A stretch of 64,000 nucleotides of DNA from Terramyces sp. JEL0728 (lineage: Eukaryota > Chytridiomycota > Chytridiomycetes > Rhizophydiales > Terramycetaceae). The position numbers were made by a program, and so were the translations under genes. Where the stretch lies: assembly GCA_027603945.1 (NCBI GenBank), contig JADIIU010000014.1:62001-126000 (forward strand). Reading direction: 5' to 3'. Below are positions 35,386 through 46,220 of the stretch, one piece after another; position 1 is the stretch's first letter, and each line of letters opens with the position of its first letter. The notes under the pieces were generated by a model. It did no database searches. It had not been told where the DNA came from and saw only the letters and a program-made list of their open reading frames with translations.

Positions 35386-35994
35386 ATGCAAGATCTTGTA
35401 GATATACACATTATCCAGGAACCAGTGCAAGGAAGAGAGTCGGGGTTAAAGAAACCGTACATTAGTAGTTTACTGTACTTTTTGCTAACTTAGTCATCCA
35501 ACATTAATAATACAAGCAATATTTAAAGGTCAACCGCCACATAATATTGTAAAAAATTGTTAATTGCAGCTCCATTCCAAAAATTTATTATGTAATCTGC
35601 TCCTGTCTTCCCCTGATATGCAAGAAATCCAGTCGACGGTTGCCAACTCTTGCTATTCTAAAAATCCATTTACAAATAATCTATTTGGAAGTACAATCGT
35701 TAAAAGTTCAGTTTTGTTGGATCCATTCACAAATTGTGAGAATTTGTATTTTATATTCCCTCACTTACACGTTAAAACCGCGGGTGAATACCGGTTGCTA
35801 TGTCAGGTAATTAATATTGAAAAGTAAAAAACAAACTAATATTTAGTCCAGTTGAATTAATTTCAAAATATACAAATCCATTCAAAATATTAACGAGACC
35901 GAATTTTCAAAAACCAACCAAAATTACAGACCTTTCAACGTCATTTGAAATACAAGGGGTCAGTGCAACTTATTGTAAACATTTCTTTCAATAA
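35386..35994 (+). CDS. Minimal velvet-domain protein E, copy 1
   Basis: Exons 35386-35474, 35494-35548, 35570-35823, 35847-35994 (181 aa; introns 19, 21, 23 nt). Again 89/55/254/148 exon lengths. Reads IHIIQEPVQGRESGLKKPYI, HPTLIIQAIF, LLCNLLLSSPDMQEIQSTVA, NLYFIFPHLHVKTAGEYRLL, NPFKILTRPNFQKPTKITDL then STSFEIQGVSATY. Closest to protein B. Same inferred role as other velvet factors; velvet proteins act as homo- or heterodimers, so members of this cluster could pair with each other. Confidence 0.88.
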
Positions 35995-36271
35995 ACTGAA
36001 TTAAAATGAATCATATTCGGTATAATGAGCCGATTCCAACAATGTTTCAAGCAGGAACAAATGATTTAGGGGATGTCGCAGGATAGAACTGAAAGTAAAT
36101 GAAGATCAACTGTTATGCATTATAGGATTACACAATTATACTGATTGTCTGTTTCAGTTGGGGAGTCTCACGGAATTTAGGTAATCAATTGTTGGTCGGC
36201 TAAAATGGCAATCAAACCTAGCTTCTCAAGACCTATCACAAATAAAAATCAACCAAATTGTTATTCAAGAT

Positions 36272-36833
36272 ATGGATTTCTTTGGACCTAGGATTGGATT
36301 CATCAAGTTTAAAGTTGACATGGCTTGGCTAGACGGGACACCGCTACCTGGAATTGTTTTTTGTAGAGGAGACGCAGTTGCGATTCTTGTTATCCTAAAA
36401 TCCCCTGATATGGAAAAAGTAGTGATGGTTCAACAACCTAGAGTGCCTATTGGATCAATGGGGTTCTTGGAACTGCCTGCCGGTATGCTAGGTAACTAAA
36501 TTTAATGTAGATGATTCGAATTCTTTTGTAGGCACTGCAGCTCAGGAATTGAAGGAAGAAACTGGGCTAGCGATTGAACATGATGAGCTTTTTCATTTGA
36601 ATACTCTTGCTCCATCTCCAGGTGGGTGCGATGAATACTTGGGGTTGTATTATGTAGAAAAGCATATGGAAACCAAAGAGATTTTGGAGCTGGAAGGGAA
36701 AATTTGTGGGTTGAGGGAGCACGGAGAAAGAATCTCGCTTAAACTAGTTGACTTTGATGAATTGTATTCGAGCACGAGTATGCCTGTTTTGGCTGCTGCT
36801 GCTTTGTACAATAAACTCAAGAATAAGCTGTAA
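36272..36833 (+). pseudogene. Nudix hydrolase, copy 2 (5'-truncated by the duplication)
   Basis: The duplicated unit begins at 36200, inside codon 32 of the gene, so promoter, start and first ~31 codons are absent. The first in-frame ATG (36272) would give an 180-aa protein lacking the N-terminal 55 residues but with the whole Nudix box; exons 36272-36491 and 36511-36833. The remaining sequence differs from copy 1 by very few, mostly silent changes (one Ser/Pro change near the C-terminus). Upstream of 36200 lies the 3' flank of velvet E1, so transcription is uncertain. No inactivating mutation has yet accumulated. Confidence 0.75.
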
Positions 36834-36851
36834 AATCATTCCATGAGCAAT

Positions 36852-38424
36852 TTATTTTCTGAGCAAAGATTGGCCGGTCATTTCTTTTGGAACATCTAGT
36901 CCCATAACTTCCAAAACAGTAGGTGCGACATCACATAGCGAACCAGCAATGTTGTCTCTAAAGACTTGATTTGTGCTGGTCATAATAAACGGAACAGGAT
37001 TGGTAGTGTGTGCAGTATGCGGTTCTCCATTTTCTTGATTGACCATCTTTTCTGCATTGCCATGATCTGCAGTTACAAATAGGACGTAGCCCGCTTTCTT
37101 GCATGCTTCGTAAATTATACCAATTCCCTTATCGGTAGCTTCAACACCCTTTCTGGCAGCTTCATACACACCAGTGTGGCCAACCATATCTGCGATTAAC
37201 AAAGATTACCTGGCGGAGCAAAATTCATAACAACTAATCCGTACTTGTTGGTCAACACAGTTTCCGCTACCTTTTCAGCAACTTCAATAGCACTCATTTC
37301 CGGTTTCAAGTCGTATGTAGCAACTTTTGGAGAGGCAATTAACTCGCGATCTTCCAATGGATACGAGGCTTCAGTACCACCATTAAAGAAGAAAGTGACG
37401 TGAGCATACTTTTCTGTTTCTGCAATATGGCATTGGGGGATTTTCTTTTTGCCAATCCATTCGGCCAAAACATGGTCCATTGATTGGGGCGGGAAGATAT
37501 TTGAGAACGGATAATCGCTCTTGTATTGGGTCATGGATAAAATGTGCAAGTTTTTAGGTTGTACAGAAGTTTCAAATGGCATTGGCGGGATGCCAAGTGC
37601 AAGAGTAACTAAGTTAATAAAATAATACTTTCTCTCATACGATCACTTCGGAAATTGAAGCAAATAAGAACATCGTTATCAGACAATAATCCAGATTTGT
37701 CCCCAATAATTGGTTTCAAGAATTCATCAGTCTCGTCTTTGGAATAACGGTCTTCAACAGTCTTTACTAAATCAGAGCTTTGTTCTCCTAATCCTTGAAC
37801 TAATCCTTCATAAGCAATTTTAACTCTTTCCCATCTCTTATCACGATCCATGGCATAGTATCTCCCAGTAATAGTTGCAACTGTTCCGTAACCCAATTTG
37901 CCCAAATATTCCAATAAATCAGTCAAGTATCCTTTTAACGATCTCGGTGCGGTATCTCTGCCATCGCCAATAAAGTGAATATAGGTTTTTGGGATTCCGT
38001 ATTCTTTTGCTGCCTTGACCAAATATTTTAAATGATCAATATGGGCATGAACACCGCCATCTGATACCAATCCCATCAAGTGTAGTTTTCCGTTGGTTTT
38101 TGCTTTTTTAAAAGCTTCAGCGACATTTGGCAAGCTTTTAAATGTATCTTCCTTGATTGCGAGTTCAATGCGGACAATATCTTGATAAACAACTCTACCA
38201 GCTCCAATATTTAAATGTCCTACTTCCGAGTTGCCCATTAACCCGTCTGGTAACCCTACATTCAAACCATGAGCAAATAATTTTGTAGTTGGATATTGTT
38301 TGGAGAGGAAAGTCATCACAGGAGTATCTGCATGCAAAATAGCGTCTCCGTTGGATTCGTTTTCTGGAGCAATACCCCACCCGTCAATACAAATTAGACA
38401 AGCTTTGTTTTTCAAGTTTTCCAT
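36852..38424 (-). CDS. gpmI: Cofactor-independent phosphoglycerate mutase, copy 2
   Basis: Exons 38424-37629, 37608-37210, 37189-36852 (510 aa). All catalytic motifs listed for copy 1 are present. Differences from copy 1 are few: for example REDTF becomes KEDTF and ERIKTAYEG becomes ERVKIAYEG. Splice ends are conserved. Its promoter region is inside the duplicated unit, so it should be expressed; this doubles the dose of a glycolytic enzyme. Confidence 0.95.
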
Positions 38425-38920
38425 TTTGATTAGATGACAATTCAAATTCCCTTTTTCCTTTTTGAGCAAATTAAATCACCATTTATCAATGCCGATTAAT
38501 CATAATGATTCTCTGTGTAGCTTGGCAATTGCAAACCGTGCCATCCAAATCAAATATTACTTTTCAGAATAAGCATATTCCAGATCCTATTAGCGACAAT
38601 GTCGAGTATCAGGCCTTCTAGTAGCCCGGTAATTGCGTTATTTGGCTATTGAAAGACAGGTTAGTTATGGCTGGAAATTGAAAATTAATGGCCTGCATTT
38701 GTGCTGGTAGGAAGAGCGAAATCATCATGATAAACACTCTGATATGACAAATCAGGCGTATCGTCCCGCTACTAGATCAAGGCAAGTCTCTATACATCCC
38801 TGATCCTTTTACCCTTTTTATTCGTGTATAGAACTGAATACCGTTAAACCCAAAATGATTTTTTCCCTATCCAAAAAATCCCCATTTTTAGGTGCTAATC
38901 CTATTTATACTACAATAGAA
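38425..38920. other. Divergent intergenic region of unit 2
   Basis: Duplicate of 32130-32630, with small indels (for example five bases near 38735) and substitutions. No gene seen. Confidence 0.5.
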
Positions 38921-39526
38921 ATGGAGAGATTATTCAATGTAATAATACGACAGGAACCGCAAAAGGGACGAGAAGCAGGATTGAAATTCCCCTTTATCAA
39001 AAGTTTAATGTTCTTGCAGCTAATATAGATATCCAACTTTGATTCTTCAGGTGAACTTTGGAGAAAAGATACCGATAAACAAGGTATACATGACTAACAG
39101 GCAGCTTTATTCATATACAATGATCTGCACGATTGTGTTATATTCTCCTGAAAAAGACACGGTGTTATCTTCGCTGGAAAACTCTCCTTACTCAAAACTG
39201 AAATATTCCAACAATCTATTTGGAGAATATACACAGACAGGACAAGTACTGATGGACCCGGAAGATCAGGAATATTATATTTTCTTTCTTTTTCCAGACA
39301 TTCACATTAAAGTAGCTGGCGAGTATGTTCTTGAGTGCATAGTAATAGACATCGACAGGTAGTTCTTGCTAACCATAGTATATCAGAGCCGTGCAGTATA
39401 ACCACCAGTCCTTTCCACGTACATTTACGCAACAATTTCGAAAAACCGCTGTTCTCTACTAATTTATGCAAAGGGTTCGAAATGCAAGGAATTGAATCTT
39501 CTGTAATTAAAAAAGTAAAGTACTAA
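38921..39526 (+). CDS. Minimal velvet-domain protein A, copy 2
   Basis: Exons 38921-39009, 39029-39083, 39105-39358, 39379-39526 (181 aa; introns 19, 21, 20 nt). Protein almost identical to copy 1 (Lys/Arg at residue 3, Asp/Asn near the end). The third intron is one base longer than in copy 1 (CCATAG against CCAAG), a natural length variant. Confidence 0.85.
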
Positions 39527-39916
39527 AATTTTTCATGTTTCATACATGTTTCATGAGCGATTCTTATTCCCGAATCCATTAAAATAAAAGATTGGAGAAG
39601 CTAGATACTTCCGAGCGAGATTTTAGCGTAAAATGAATTGTTGGCGGTTCAGTTGTCATCTTCGGACTCAATTTCACACTCTCATAATGCGAATTTCCGC
39701 ATGGTTCCCGGCCAATCAAAACGCAATCACCAGCCAATCAAATGATACTGTGACAAATAAACGAGGAAATTCCCTGACTGAAACCTTTCCCACAAGGTAA
39801 AAGGCCAAGACAACGTAGCTAGAGCGAAGCGATAATAGAGCTCCTCAAACTAATACCGAACCGTACTTTTTTATTATTACAAATTTGTTACCAGTTTTCC
39901 AGGTGAAAAAAAGGAA
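39527..39916. promoter_or_regulatory. Region upstream of velvet B2 with two CCAAT boxes
   Basis: Duplicate of 33236-33625. GCCAATCAAA at 39711-39720 and 39733-39742, spacing 22 bp retained. Confidence 0.5.
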
Positions 39917-40526
39917 ATGTCAGAACTAAAAGATATAGTAATAGTTCAAGAGCCAGTGCAAGGAAGGGAGGCAGGACTAAAGAAACCGTATATTAGCAGC
40001 TTGCTGTAATTATAATTTTACCATAGACATCCTACGCTGATATTACAGGCTGTATTCAAATCACCACCAACTTATAATACAGTAGCTTGTTACTAACGAA
40101 AGCTTAAATCGCAGAATCTGATATGTAATCTGGTCCTGTATTCTCCAGAAATGGATGAAACTCAGTCTGTGGTTGCCAATTCCTATTACTCCAAGCAACC
40201 CTACACCACCAACTTTTTTGGCTGCAGCTCAACCAATAGTTGTACTTTAATTGATCCACAAACAAATATTCATAATTTATACTTTATATTTCCCGATATT
40301 CATGTCAAAACAGCAGGTGAATATCGGCTACTATGTCAAGTATGCAGTCCAGAAAAGTAATTTCCAAGTTAACGCTAGTCCTGCAAAAGTCATTAGTAAA
40401 TTTACCCGGCCATTCAAAATACTAAGGAGACCAGATTTTGAAAAACCAAAGTCGATTACTGAGCTCTCTGCTGCATTTGAAGACCAAGGGGCAGAAGCAA
40501 AGTATTGTAAACAATTTTTTCAATAA
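39917..40526 (+). CDS. Minimal velvet-domain protein B, copy 2
   Basis: Exons 39917-40005, 40027-40081, 40103-40356, 40379-40526 (181 aa; introns 21, 21, 22 nt). One residue differs clearly from copy 1 (Ala/Thr in NSCALID against NSCTLID). The first intron has gained one T relative to copy 1 (20 to 21 nt). Confidence 0.9.
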
Positions 40527-41695
40527 TCGCTACTTTAAAGTCGCTGCTCTCCTTGGAGAGTAAATATTTAAAGACACTAATATTACATAATATATATCAA
40601 TCAGATTAGTTTAATATGTATAGCCACAAAAATGGAGATTCCAATTTCCTATATAACGCAGCCTCACAAACTGCGAGAAACCCAACGGCATTTACAGACT
40701 TTTATTCCTGAGAAGTATGCAAGTGGGAATAGAAATGATTTCAAGTTTACTATTGCGAAAAGTACCACCAACAAAAGATCTTGAATTCCATAGCCAGCCA
40801 ATGGGCGATTTCCTTGGAAACACACTTTCTGATAATTCCTTTTCCATTCGTTTGCTCCAGTGGTGATTTATGATTGCTAGAAATGTGCAACGAGCAGCCA
40901 ATCGGTTAACAGGATGCCATTCTGATAGAGAACCAAAGTGGCGCCATCGGCCACTTTCCCGCAAATCGAAATTTGTTTATGGCTCCATTTCACTGATAAC
41001 TGAGCTAAACTAGAACATAATACCACCCCAATTTGCCAACTTGTTTGCAAATCTAACGAAATACATTTTTATCTTGCTGGTGGGAAAACCCCCGACACAG
41101 CCACAATCAGCATTGTACTTATTGGGGCTTATTGGGAAACCAACACTATAAAGTTTCACATAATAAAAGAAAACAGCCATTTGCTTGCATTAGACAGAGT
41201 TGTTAATTTGAACATACCAGAATATGTAGTTACCAGGTCTTTGGTGGAATTGTGCAAGTTGGCTAAAAACTGCTTGGCACCAAAACAAGTTTTCAAAACT
41301 GATTTGAAATTACTATAATTCAACCAATGCAGCAAGTTTGGTACTCTAGCGTTGCACTATTAGAATGGCCGACAGATAGCATGGTAATCAAACCAGTATT
41401 GCATTACCAATGGAGTCCAGCGAAACCAAGCGGTTGTGCATATTACTGTGGTTGAATATAGTAGAAAAATCCCAGAAATTGACTTGCATCTATTTCAAGG
41501 CCGTCCCCGCATTTATTTACTTTGGACTTTGGGCAATAGGCGGTTTCTAGAATCGTTATTAAACTGCAGCTACTACCTTGACGATTCTTCTCTGTTCCCA
41601 TGGAAAGTAGCAGGAAAAACATTATTTCCTGTGAAAAGCACTAAAGATTTTTTCTCCTAAAGAAATACCAACTTATTGGGTCGGGAAAAGTAGAC
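40527..41695. other. 1.17-kb spacer between velvet B2 and E2
   Basis: Duplicate of 34235-35385 with several small insertions. Holds the second BRCT remnant at 41163-41318 and otherwise nothing recognised; a 74-codon frame at 41436-41660 is broken in unit 1 and is rejected. Confidence 0.45.
41163..41318 (+). pseudogene. BRCT-domain remnant, copy 2
   Basis: Same fragment as at 34862-35017, with a His to Gln change (KHVF to KQVF). Frame still open for 51 codons. Confidence 0.4.
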
Positions 41696-42304
41696 ATGCA
41701 AGATCTTGTAGATATGCACATTATCCAGGAACCAGTGCAAGGAAGAGAGTCGGGGTTAAAGAAACCGTACATTAGTAGTTTACTGTACTTTTTGCTAACT
41801 TAGTCATCCAACATTAATAATACAAGCAATATTTAAAGGTCAACCGCCACATAATATTGTAAAAAATTGTTAATTGCAGCTCCATTCCAAAAATTTATTA
41901 TGTAATCTGGTCCTGTCTTCCCCCGATATGCAAGAAATCCAGTCGACGGTTGCCAACTCTTGCTATTCTAAAAATCCATTTACAAATAATCTATTTGGAA
42001 GCACAGTCGTTAAAAGTTCAGTTTTGTTGGATCCATTCACAAATTGTGAGAATTTGTATTTTATATTCCCTCACTTACACGTTAAAACCGCGGGTGAATA
42101 CCGGTTGCTATGTCAGGTAATTAATATTGAAAAGTAAAAAACAAACTAATATTTAGTCCAGTTGAATTGATTTCAAAATATACAAATCCATTCAAAATAT
42201 TAACGAGACCGAATTTTCAAAAACCAACCAAAATTACAGACCTTTCAACGTCATTTGAAATACAAGGGGTCAGTGCAACTTATTGTAAACATTTCTTTCA
42301 ATAA
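41696..42304 (+). CDS. Minimal velvet-domain protein E, copy 2
   Basis: Exons 41696-41784, 41804-41858, 41880-42133, 42157-42304 (181 aa; introns 19, 21, 23 nt). Differs from copy 1 at a few positions (IHII to MHII, LLLSS to LVLSS, TIVKSS to TVVKSS). All structural blocks kept. The duplicated unit ends about 200 bp downstream, at 42508. Confidence 0.88.
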
Positions 42305-43388
42305 ACTGAATTAAAATGAATCATATTCGGTATAATGAACCGATTCCAGCAATGTTTCAAGCAGGAACAAATGATTTAGGGGATGTCGCAGGATAGACTG
42401 AAAGTAAATGAAGATCAATTGTTGTGCATTATAGGATTACACAATTATACTGATTGTCTGTTTCAGTTGGGGAGTCTCACGGAATTTAGGTAATCAATTG
42501 TTGGTCGGAAAAATATATAGTATAAAATGGATTATCCCTCAGGAATCAGTAGTGCGTAAAAGAAACCTGCATTTATGGCACGATTTTGAACGCTGATTTG
42601 CGAAAAAAGATGGGAATTGAAGGATCCTGCGGTATTCATTCTAGCTCGGTTGATTAATGATACTGAGTCAATATCAATCATCGTCGTACTTTAAAAACAG
42701 TTTTGAATGGCACTAGCCGGCAATACAAGCGCCAATTCACTACCTCTAATGTTCTAGCCAATATAGCATTAAAAATGAATGCAACAATAGCTCGGTGCTT
42801 TGCTGATCAATACACATCACTGGAAAGAACAGTTCTCAAATTTCCAAATATTGCTATTTTGTACAAACCAATATTTAGAGTCGTTCTGGTATAGCACCAG
42901 CAGCGGCCAATCGACAATCGATTCGAAGCCATGTTCAAACGGAAGCAGTACATTGCAATTTTGACAGCAGAGGTATACCAATATTCTCTTGGGAACCTTT
43001 GCACCTTTTGGGAAGAATCTTGAAGAATCTCAAGGTCATGGGTATAAAAATCGACAACGCCACCATAAATAAGGATAGGAAGGCGGATAAGGTTTAACAT
43101 CGTATAATATGGATCCAGTAAATGGAATTTGGAGGAGCACCGAAACAGGCTTCCCGGCAGCTATTCCGAAGGACAAATCCAAGTTTGGAGCTATATCCCG
43201 CTTATACCATGGAAAACTCAATATAGTGTTCGACAATGGTACACCAATATTATTGGGATCCAGCTGTAACATTTTGATTGACGAGAACAAAGACCCAAAA
43301 ATTATTTTAATTTACAAAATTCGGAATAAAGCGAGTGGTTCCGAATTTATTTGCAGAAGTCGTTTTTTTCCTATCCAAATTATTTACA
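42305..43388. other. 1.08-kb region before velvet C; no supported gene
   Basis: The first 204 bases are the end of unit 2. After 42508 the sequence is unique. Two open frames of 63 and 102 codons occur (42703-42894; 43109-43417, containing ILLGSSCNILIDENKDPKII), the second running into the velvet C start. Neither has a recognised motif. They may be decayed gene pieces. Confidence 0.35.
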
Positions 43389-43971
43389 ATGGAAACAGAA
43401 TACAGTATGATAATTGAACAGCAACCGATTGTTGGAAGAGATGCAGGACTTAAATTCCCTTACCTTACGAGTTTAGTGTAACTTGTATTTGATTATCAGA
43501 TATCCTCCCTTAATTCTTAAAATAGCCTTTAATTCCCAAAAGTCGATTCAGGATGTATTGTATTTGATTAATCGTAGCTCATGGCGTATAGATTTGTGTG
43601 TACTATAGTCCTCTTTTGCAACGAACAGCCGGAAGTGTTGTCAATATTAGAAAACTCTCCATTTAGTCGGGTACCACTGTCAGCAAATATATTTGGAGAT
43701 TTAACTTGCAATGGGAAAATATACAGAGATCCCGAAACGTTGGAACCGTCGATTTATTTCATATTTGATAATTTTAACGTAAAGGCAATCGGCTCATACC
43801 GATTATCTTGCCAAGTAGTAGAGCTGAACAGGTAAGATTGGTTTAAAAGTTAGCGCAGTTCTATCCACGATTCAATCTGCTCCGTTCAAGATCGTTATAA
43901 GGACCGAGTACAAGAAATTAAAGGGGAAAACCGAGCTGTCCAAAGCTCTAGAGACACAAATTTATTTATAA
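43389..43971 (+). CDS. Minimal velvet-domain protein C (shortened C-terminus)
   Basis: Exons 43389-43477, 43500-43554, 43578-43831, 43854-43971 (171 aa; introns 22, 23, 22 nt). First three exons have the cluster-wide lengths 89, 55 and 254. Reads MIIEQQPIVGRDAGLKFPYL, YPPLILKIAF, VCTIVLFCNEQPEVLSILEN, IYFIFDNFNVKAIGSYRLSC, APFKIVIRTEYKKLKGKTEL then SKALETQIYL and stop, so the last ~10 residues of the domain are lost relative to B. The strand FIFPDIHVKTAGEY is altered to FIFDNFNVKAIGSY. Confidence 0.8.
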
Positions 43972-45279
43972 TCAGTACCATGGAAAGCAGCCTTGTAATA
44001 ATCCTTTTTAATAAACACAGTATCGTTCGACTCTTGCTGGATCACCAATCTCACGGGATCTCAAGCTTGGATCCATCCTGGCTCTTCATGATCTTTACTA
44101 TTTGTCATGGTTTGGAGCAAGCTTTCGATATTTACGTAGCCTTTTATTGTGTGTGATTTTGTTAGTATCCAAGAAGGGTCGTACAGAAAAAGGAATATTC
44201 ATCAATGGCAAACCACTGTCTCTAAACAAATATCCTCCGCCAAAGATTTATTGTCTCTATTGAAAAGCAGCTTGGGATTAAAAATTTGTCATTATGAGTA
44301 ATCCATGTATGATATCCAAAATTGGGATCTGCAACTCAAAGGCAGAAAGGTATGTAAACGATACCGCTATATAATTTTGAATATGTTTTGATTTCTCCCC
44401 ACAATTATCAAAGGATAACCTATTTCTTTTTCTTTGGGGATATTCAGTGATCAAATTTGGGTCGGGTCCAGGATTGATGCCTGCATTTTACACTTATGGA
44501 ACTTTTGTTTCCGGTTCCTTTTCGGCTTTGCACTCGACTTTCTGTCTATATACTTGACTGTTGATCGTGCAGCTATTCTTTCGTGGATATTTTGCCTAAT
44601 ATTGGCACACAGCCTCATAGCTCAAACGAGAACACCAATGGAGATAGAAAACGGCCAAACGAAAAGATATCTGATGAATCCATCTTAAGTCGTATCCGTA
44701 GTGATTCTAGCCAGGTACAAAGTCGTCGTATTCTCTATTTTGGTTTGTAATTACAAGCACACTAGATATTGGTACTGCTAATAACTAAAATCTTGCAATT
44801 TTTATTTCATCAGCGACCATTTTTGATTTCTGGACTGCCAATTCAAAATTTTGTCGTAGGAGTTATGGTATTGGTTTTACCTTTACTATCTCTCAAACAT
44901 TGTCTCTCTGGCATACCATCTCTCAAACATTGTCTCTCTGGCATACTATCTCTCAAACATTGTCTCTCTGACACTATTTATAATATCTCGCATTGGTTTA
45001 CACAAACGGTTTTTTATGAAACCATTTCCACTATTTCTGAAATATTCTCGGAAATTCTCCGTCCAATCATTGCATTGATTGTCTTCCATCTTGCCAAATT
45101 CGATTGTCAAGAAAAATCATAATTACCAAGATTTTTCGGACTACAGGCTTATATCACCAAATTCTGTTTTAATATCGCTCCAGTGTCATTTTACTGCTGA
45201 AATTTGTCCTACACATATTAAAATTTTTATACTTTACATTGTCCACCAAAAGTTAAAATCACAATATTATTTAGAAAAT
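43972..45279. other. 1.3-kb region between velvet C and D; no supported gene
   Basis: Contains two open frames rich in hydrophobic residues (44434-44688, 84 aa; 44769-45122, 117 aa) and a 30-bp minisatellite inside the second. I recognise neither and the base composition looks intergenic. No duplicate for comparison. Confidence 0.35.
44887..44973. repeat. 30-bp minisatellite, three units
   Basis: The unit ATCTCTCAAACATTGTCTCT (first 20 bases) repeats three times at 30-bp spacing with one to a few mismatches. In the frame of 44769-45122 each unit encodes a ten-residue SLKHCLSGI-type repeat. The period is a multiple of three, so the frame is kept, but no other evidence supports coding. Confidence 0.8.
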
Positions 45280-45858
45280 ATGGAAACCCCTTTGGAACCA
45301 GAATTTGAAGTGAAAATTATCCAACAACCTCTCATTGGACGAGATGCAGGCTTAAAGTTTCCATATCTAGCCAGCTTACTGTAATTTCTTGCTTATATAG
45401 AAATCCTACTCTTGTTCTCAAATTAGAATTCAAAAACCCCAAAACTAGAGAACAAGTAAATCTTTTTGATGCTAGCTGTACTTTTCGACGTATGTGTGCC
45501 ATTTAGCTCTCAATTGCGCAGAGACAAAGGAGAATTTGTCGGTACTGAAAAACTCTCCTTATAGCAGAATTCCCTTTACCAGCAACTTGTTTGGAAACCT
45601 TTGCTCCATTGGTGCAGTATACACTGACAGCACTACTTCCGAGCAATGTATCATGTTTGAATTTGATGACATAAATATCAAGGCGTGGGGAAAATACACG
45701 CTGACTTGCCAGATAGTAGATATGAACAGGTTCTCATTCTTAATTGTAGTTTGAACTGCATGCAAACAATTACCGCCCCATTTGAAATTGTAATTAGGAC
45801 TGCATTCAAAAAACCCAAGAGGAATAACACGAATTTTAATCGTAACCAGTACGCATAG
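45280..45858 (+). CDS. Minimal velvet-domain protein D (diverged C-terminus)
   Basis: Exons 45280-45380, 45401-45455, 45476-45729, 45750-45858 (172 aa; introns 20 nt each). Exons 2 and 3 keep 55 and 254 nt; exon 1 is four codons longer. Reads VKIIQQPLIGRDAGLKFPYL, NPTLVLKLEF, VCHLALNCAETKENLSVLKN, IMFEFDDINIKAWGKYTLTC, APFEIVIRTAFKKPKR and then NNTNFNRNQYA with no TELS or QG block. The end is either lost or replaced. Closest to protein C, so C and D form one branch and A, B and E the other. Confidence 0.78.
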
Positions 45859-46220
45859 CCCGCAAGTTTATATCTCTAGGGCTTACGGATTAGAGTGGAA
45901 GCTGTTTTCTGTTAATATATCACTTTTCCGTAGTGATATTTCGATATTGCCAGAACAAATGGATATCAACCGTGATTTGATCCGGGTATCGTAATCTATT
46001 CACCATGGCTAATACAATCTATTTCCGCGCTGTATATCTTTGTCCTTTGATGTAATTGCAATCAACTCTGGCATATAGTGCCAGTTTGAGCTACCTTAGT
46101 TCAAGTATCTCAAAGAATATAGAATGAATTTATCGAATATGAGATACTTTAACAGCAAGAAGCTGATTCAAACAGCGCCAGTGTAATAAATTGATATCCA
46201 TTTTTTTTTGAAAATCAAAA
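45859..46220. other. Intergenic, nothing recognised
   Basis: 362 bases between velvet D and the mitochondrial ribosomal protein gene, same orientation. Includes a T9 tract just before the start of the downstream gene. Confidence 0.45.

Larger units (their letters stand above)
29905..42508. repeat. Tandem segmental duplication, two 6.3-kb units
   Basis: Unit 1 is 29905-36199 (6295 bp), unit 2 is 36200-42508 (6309 bp). They are nearly identical over their whole length, including intergenic DNA, differing by scattered substitutions and small indels (for example one base in two introns, and 15-20 bp differences near 40600-40850 and 41490). Each carries a Nudix gene (5'-truncated in unit 2), phosphoglycerate mutase and three velvet genes. 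The junction reads GGTCGG then CTAAAATGG; the outer flanks differ immediately at both ends, so the break is precise with no target-site duplication or mobile element. Confidence 0.95.

Noticed and set aside
36852..38424. The repeated phosphoglycerate mutase and velvet block as an assembly artefact of two alleles
   Set aside because: Cannot be excluded, but the exact internal junction cutting the Nudix gene and the unique right flank fit a real tandem duplication better; kept as a refutation test.
42703..42894. 63-codon frame right of the duplication as part of a gene
   Set aside because: No motif, no splice signals joining it to neighbours, antisense frame of similar length at the same place.
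43109..43417. 102-codon frame overlapping the velvet C start
   Set aside because: No recognised domain; overlaps a better supported start; composition like the surrounding spacer.
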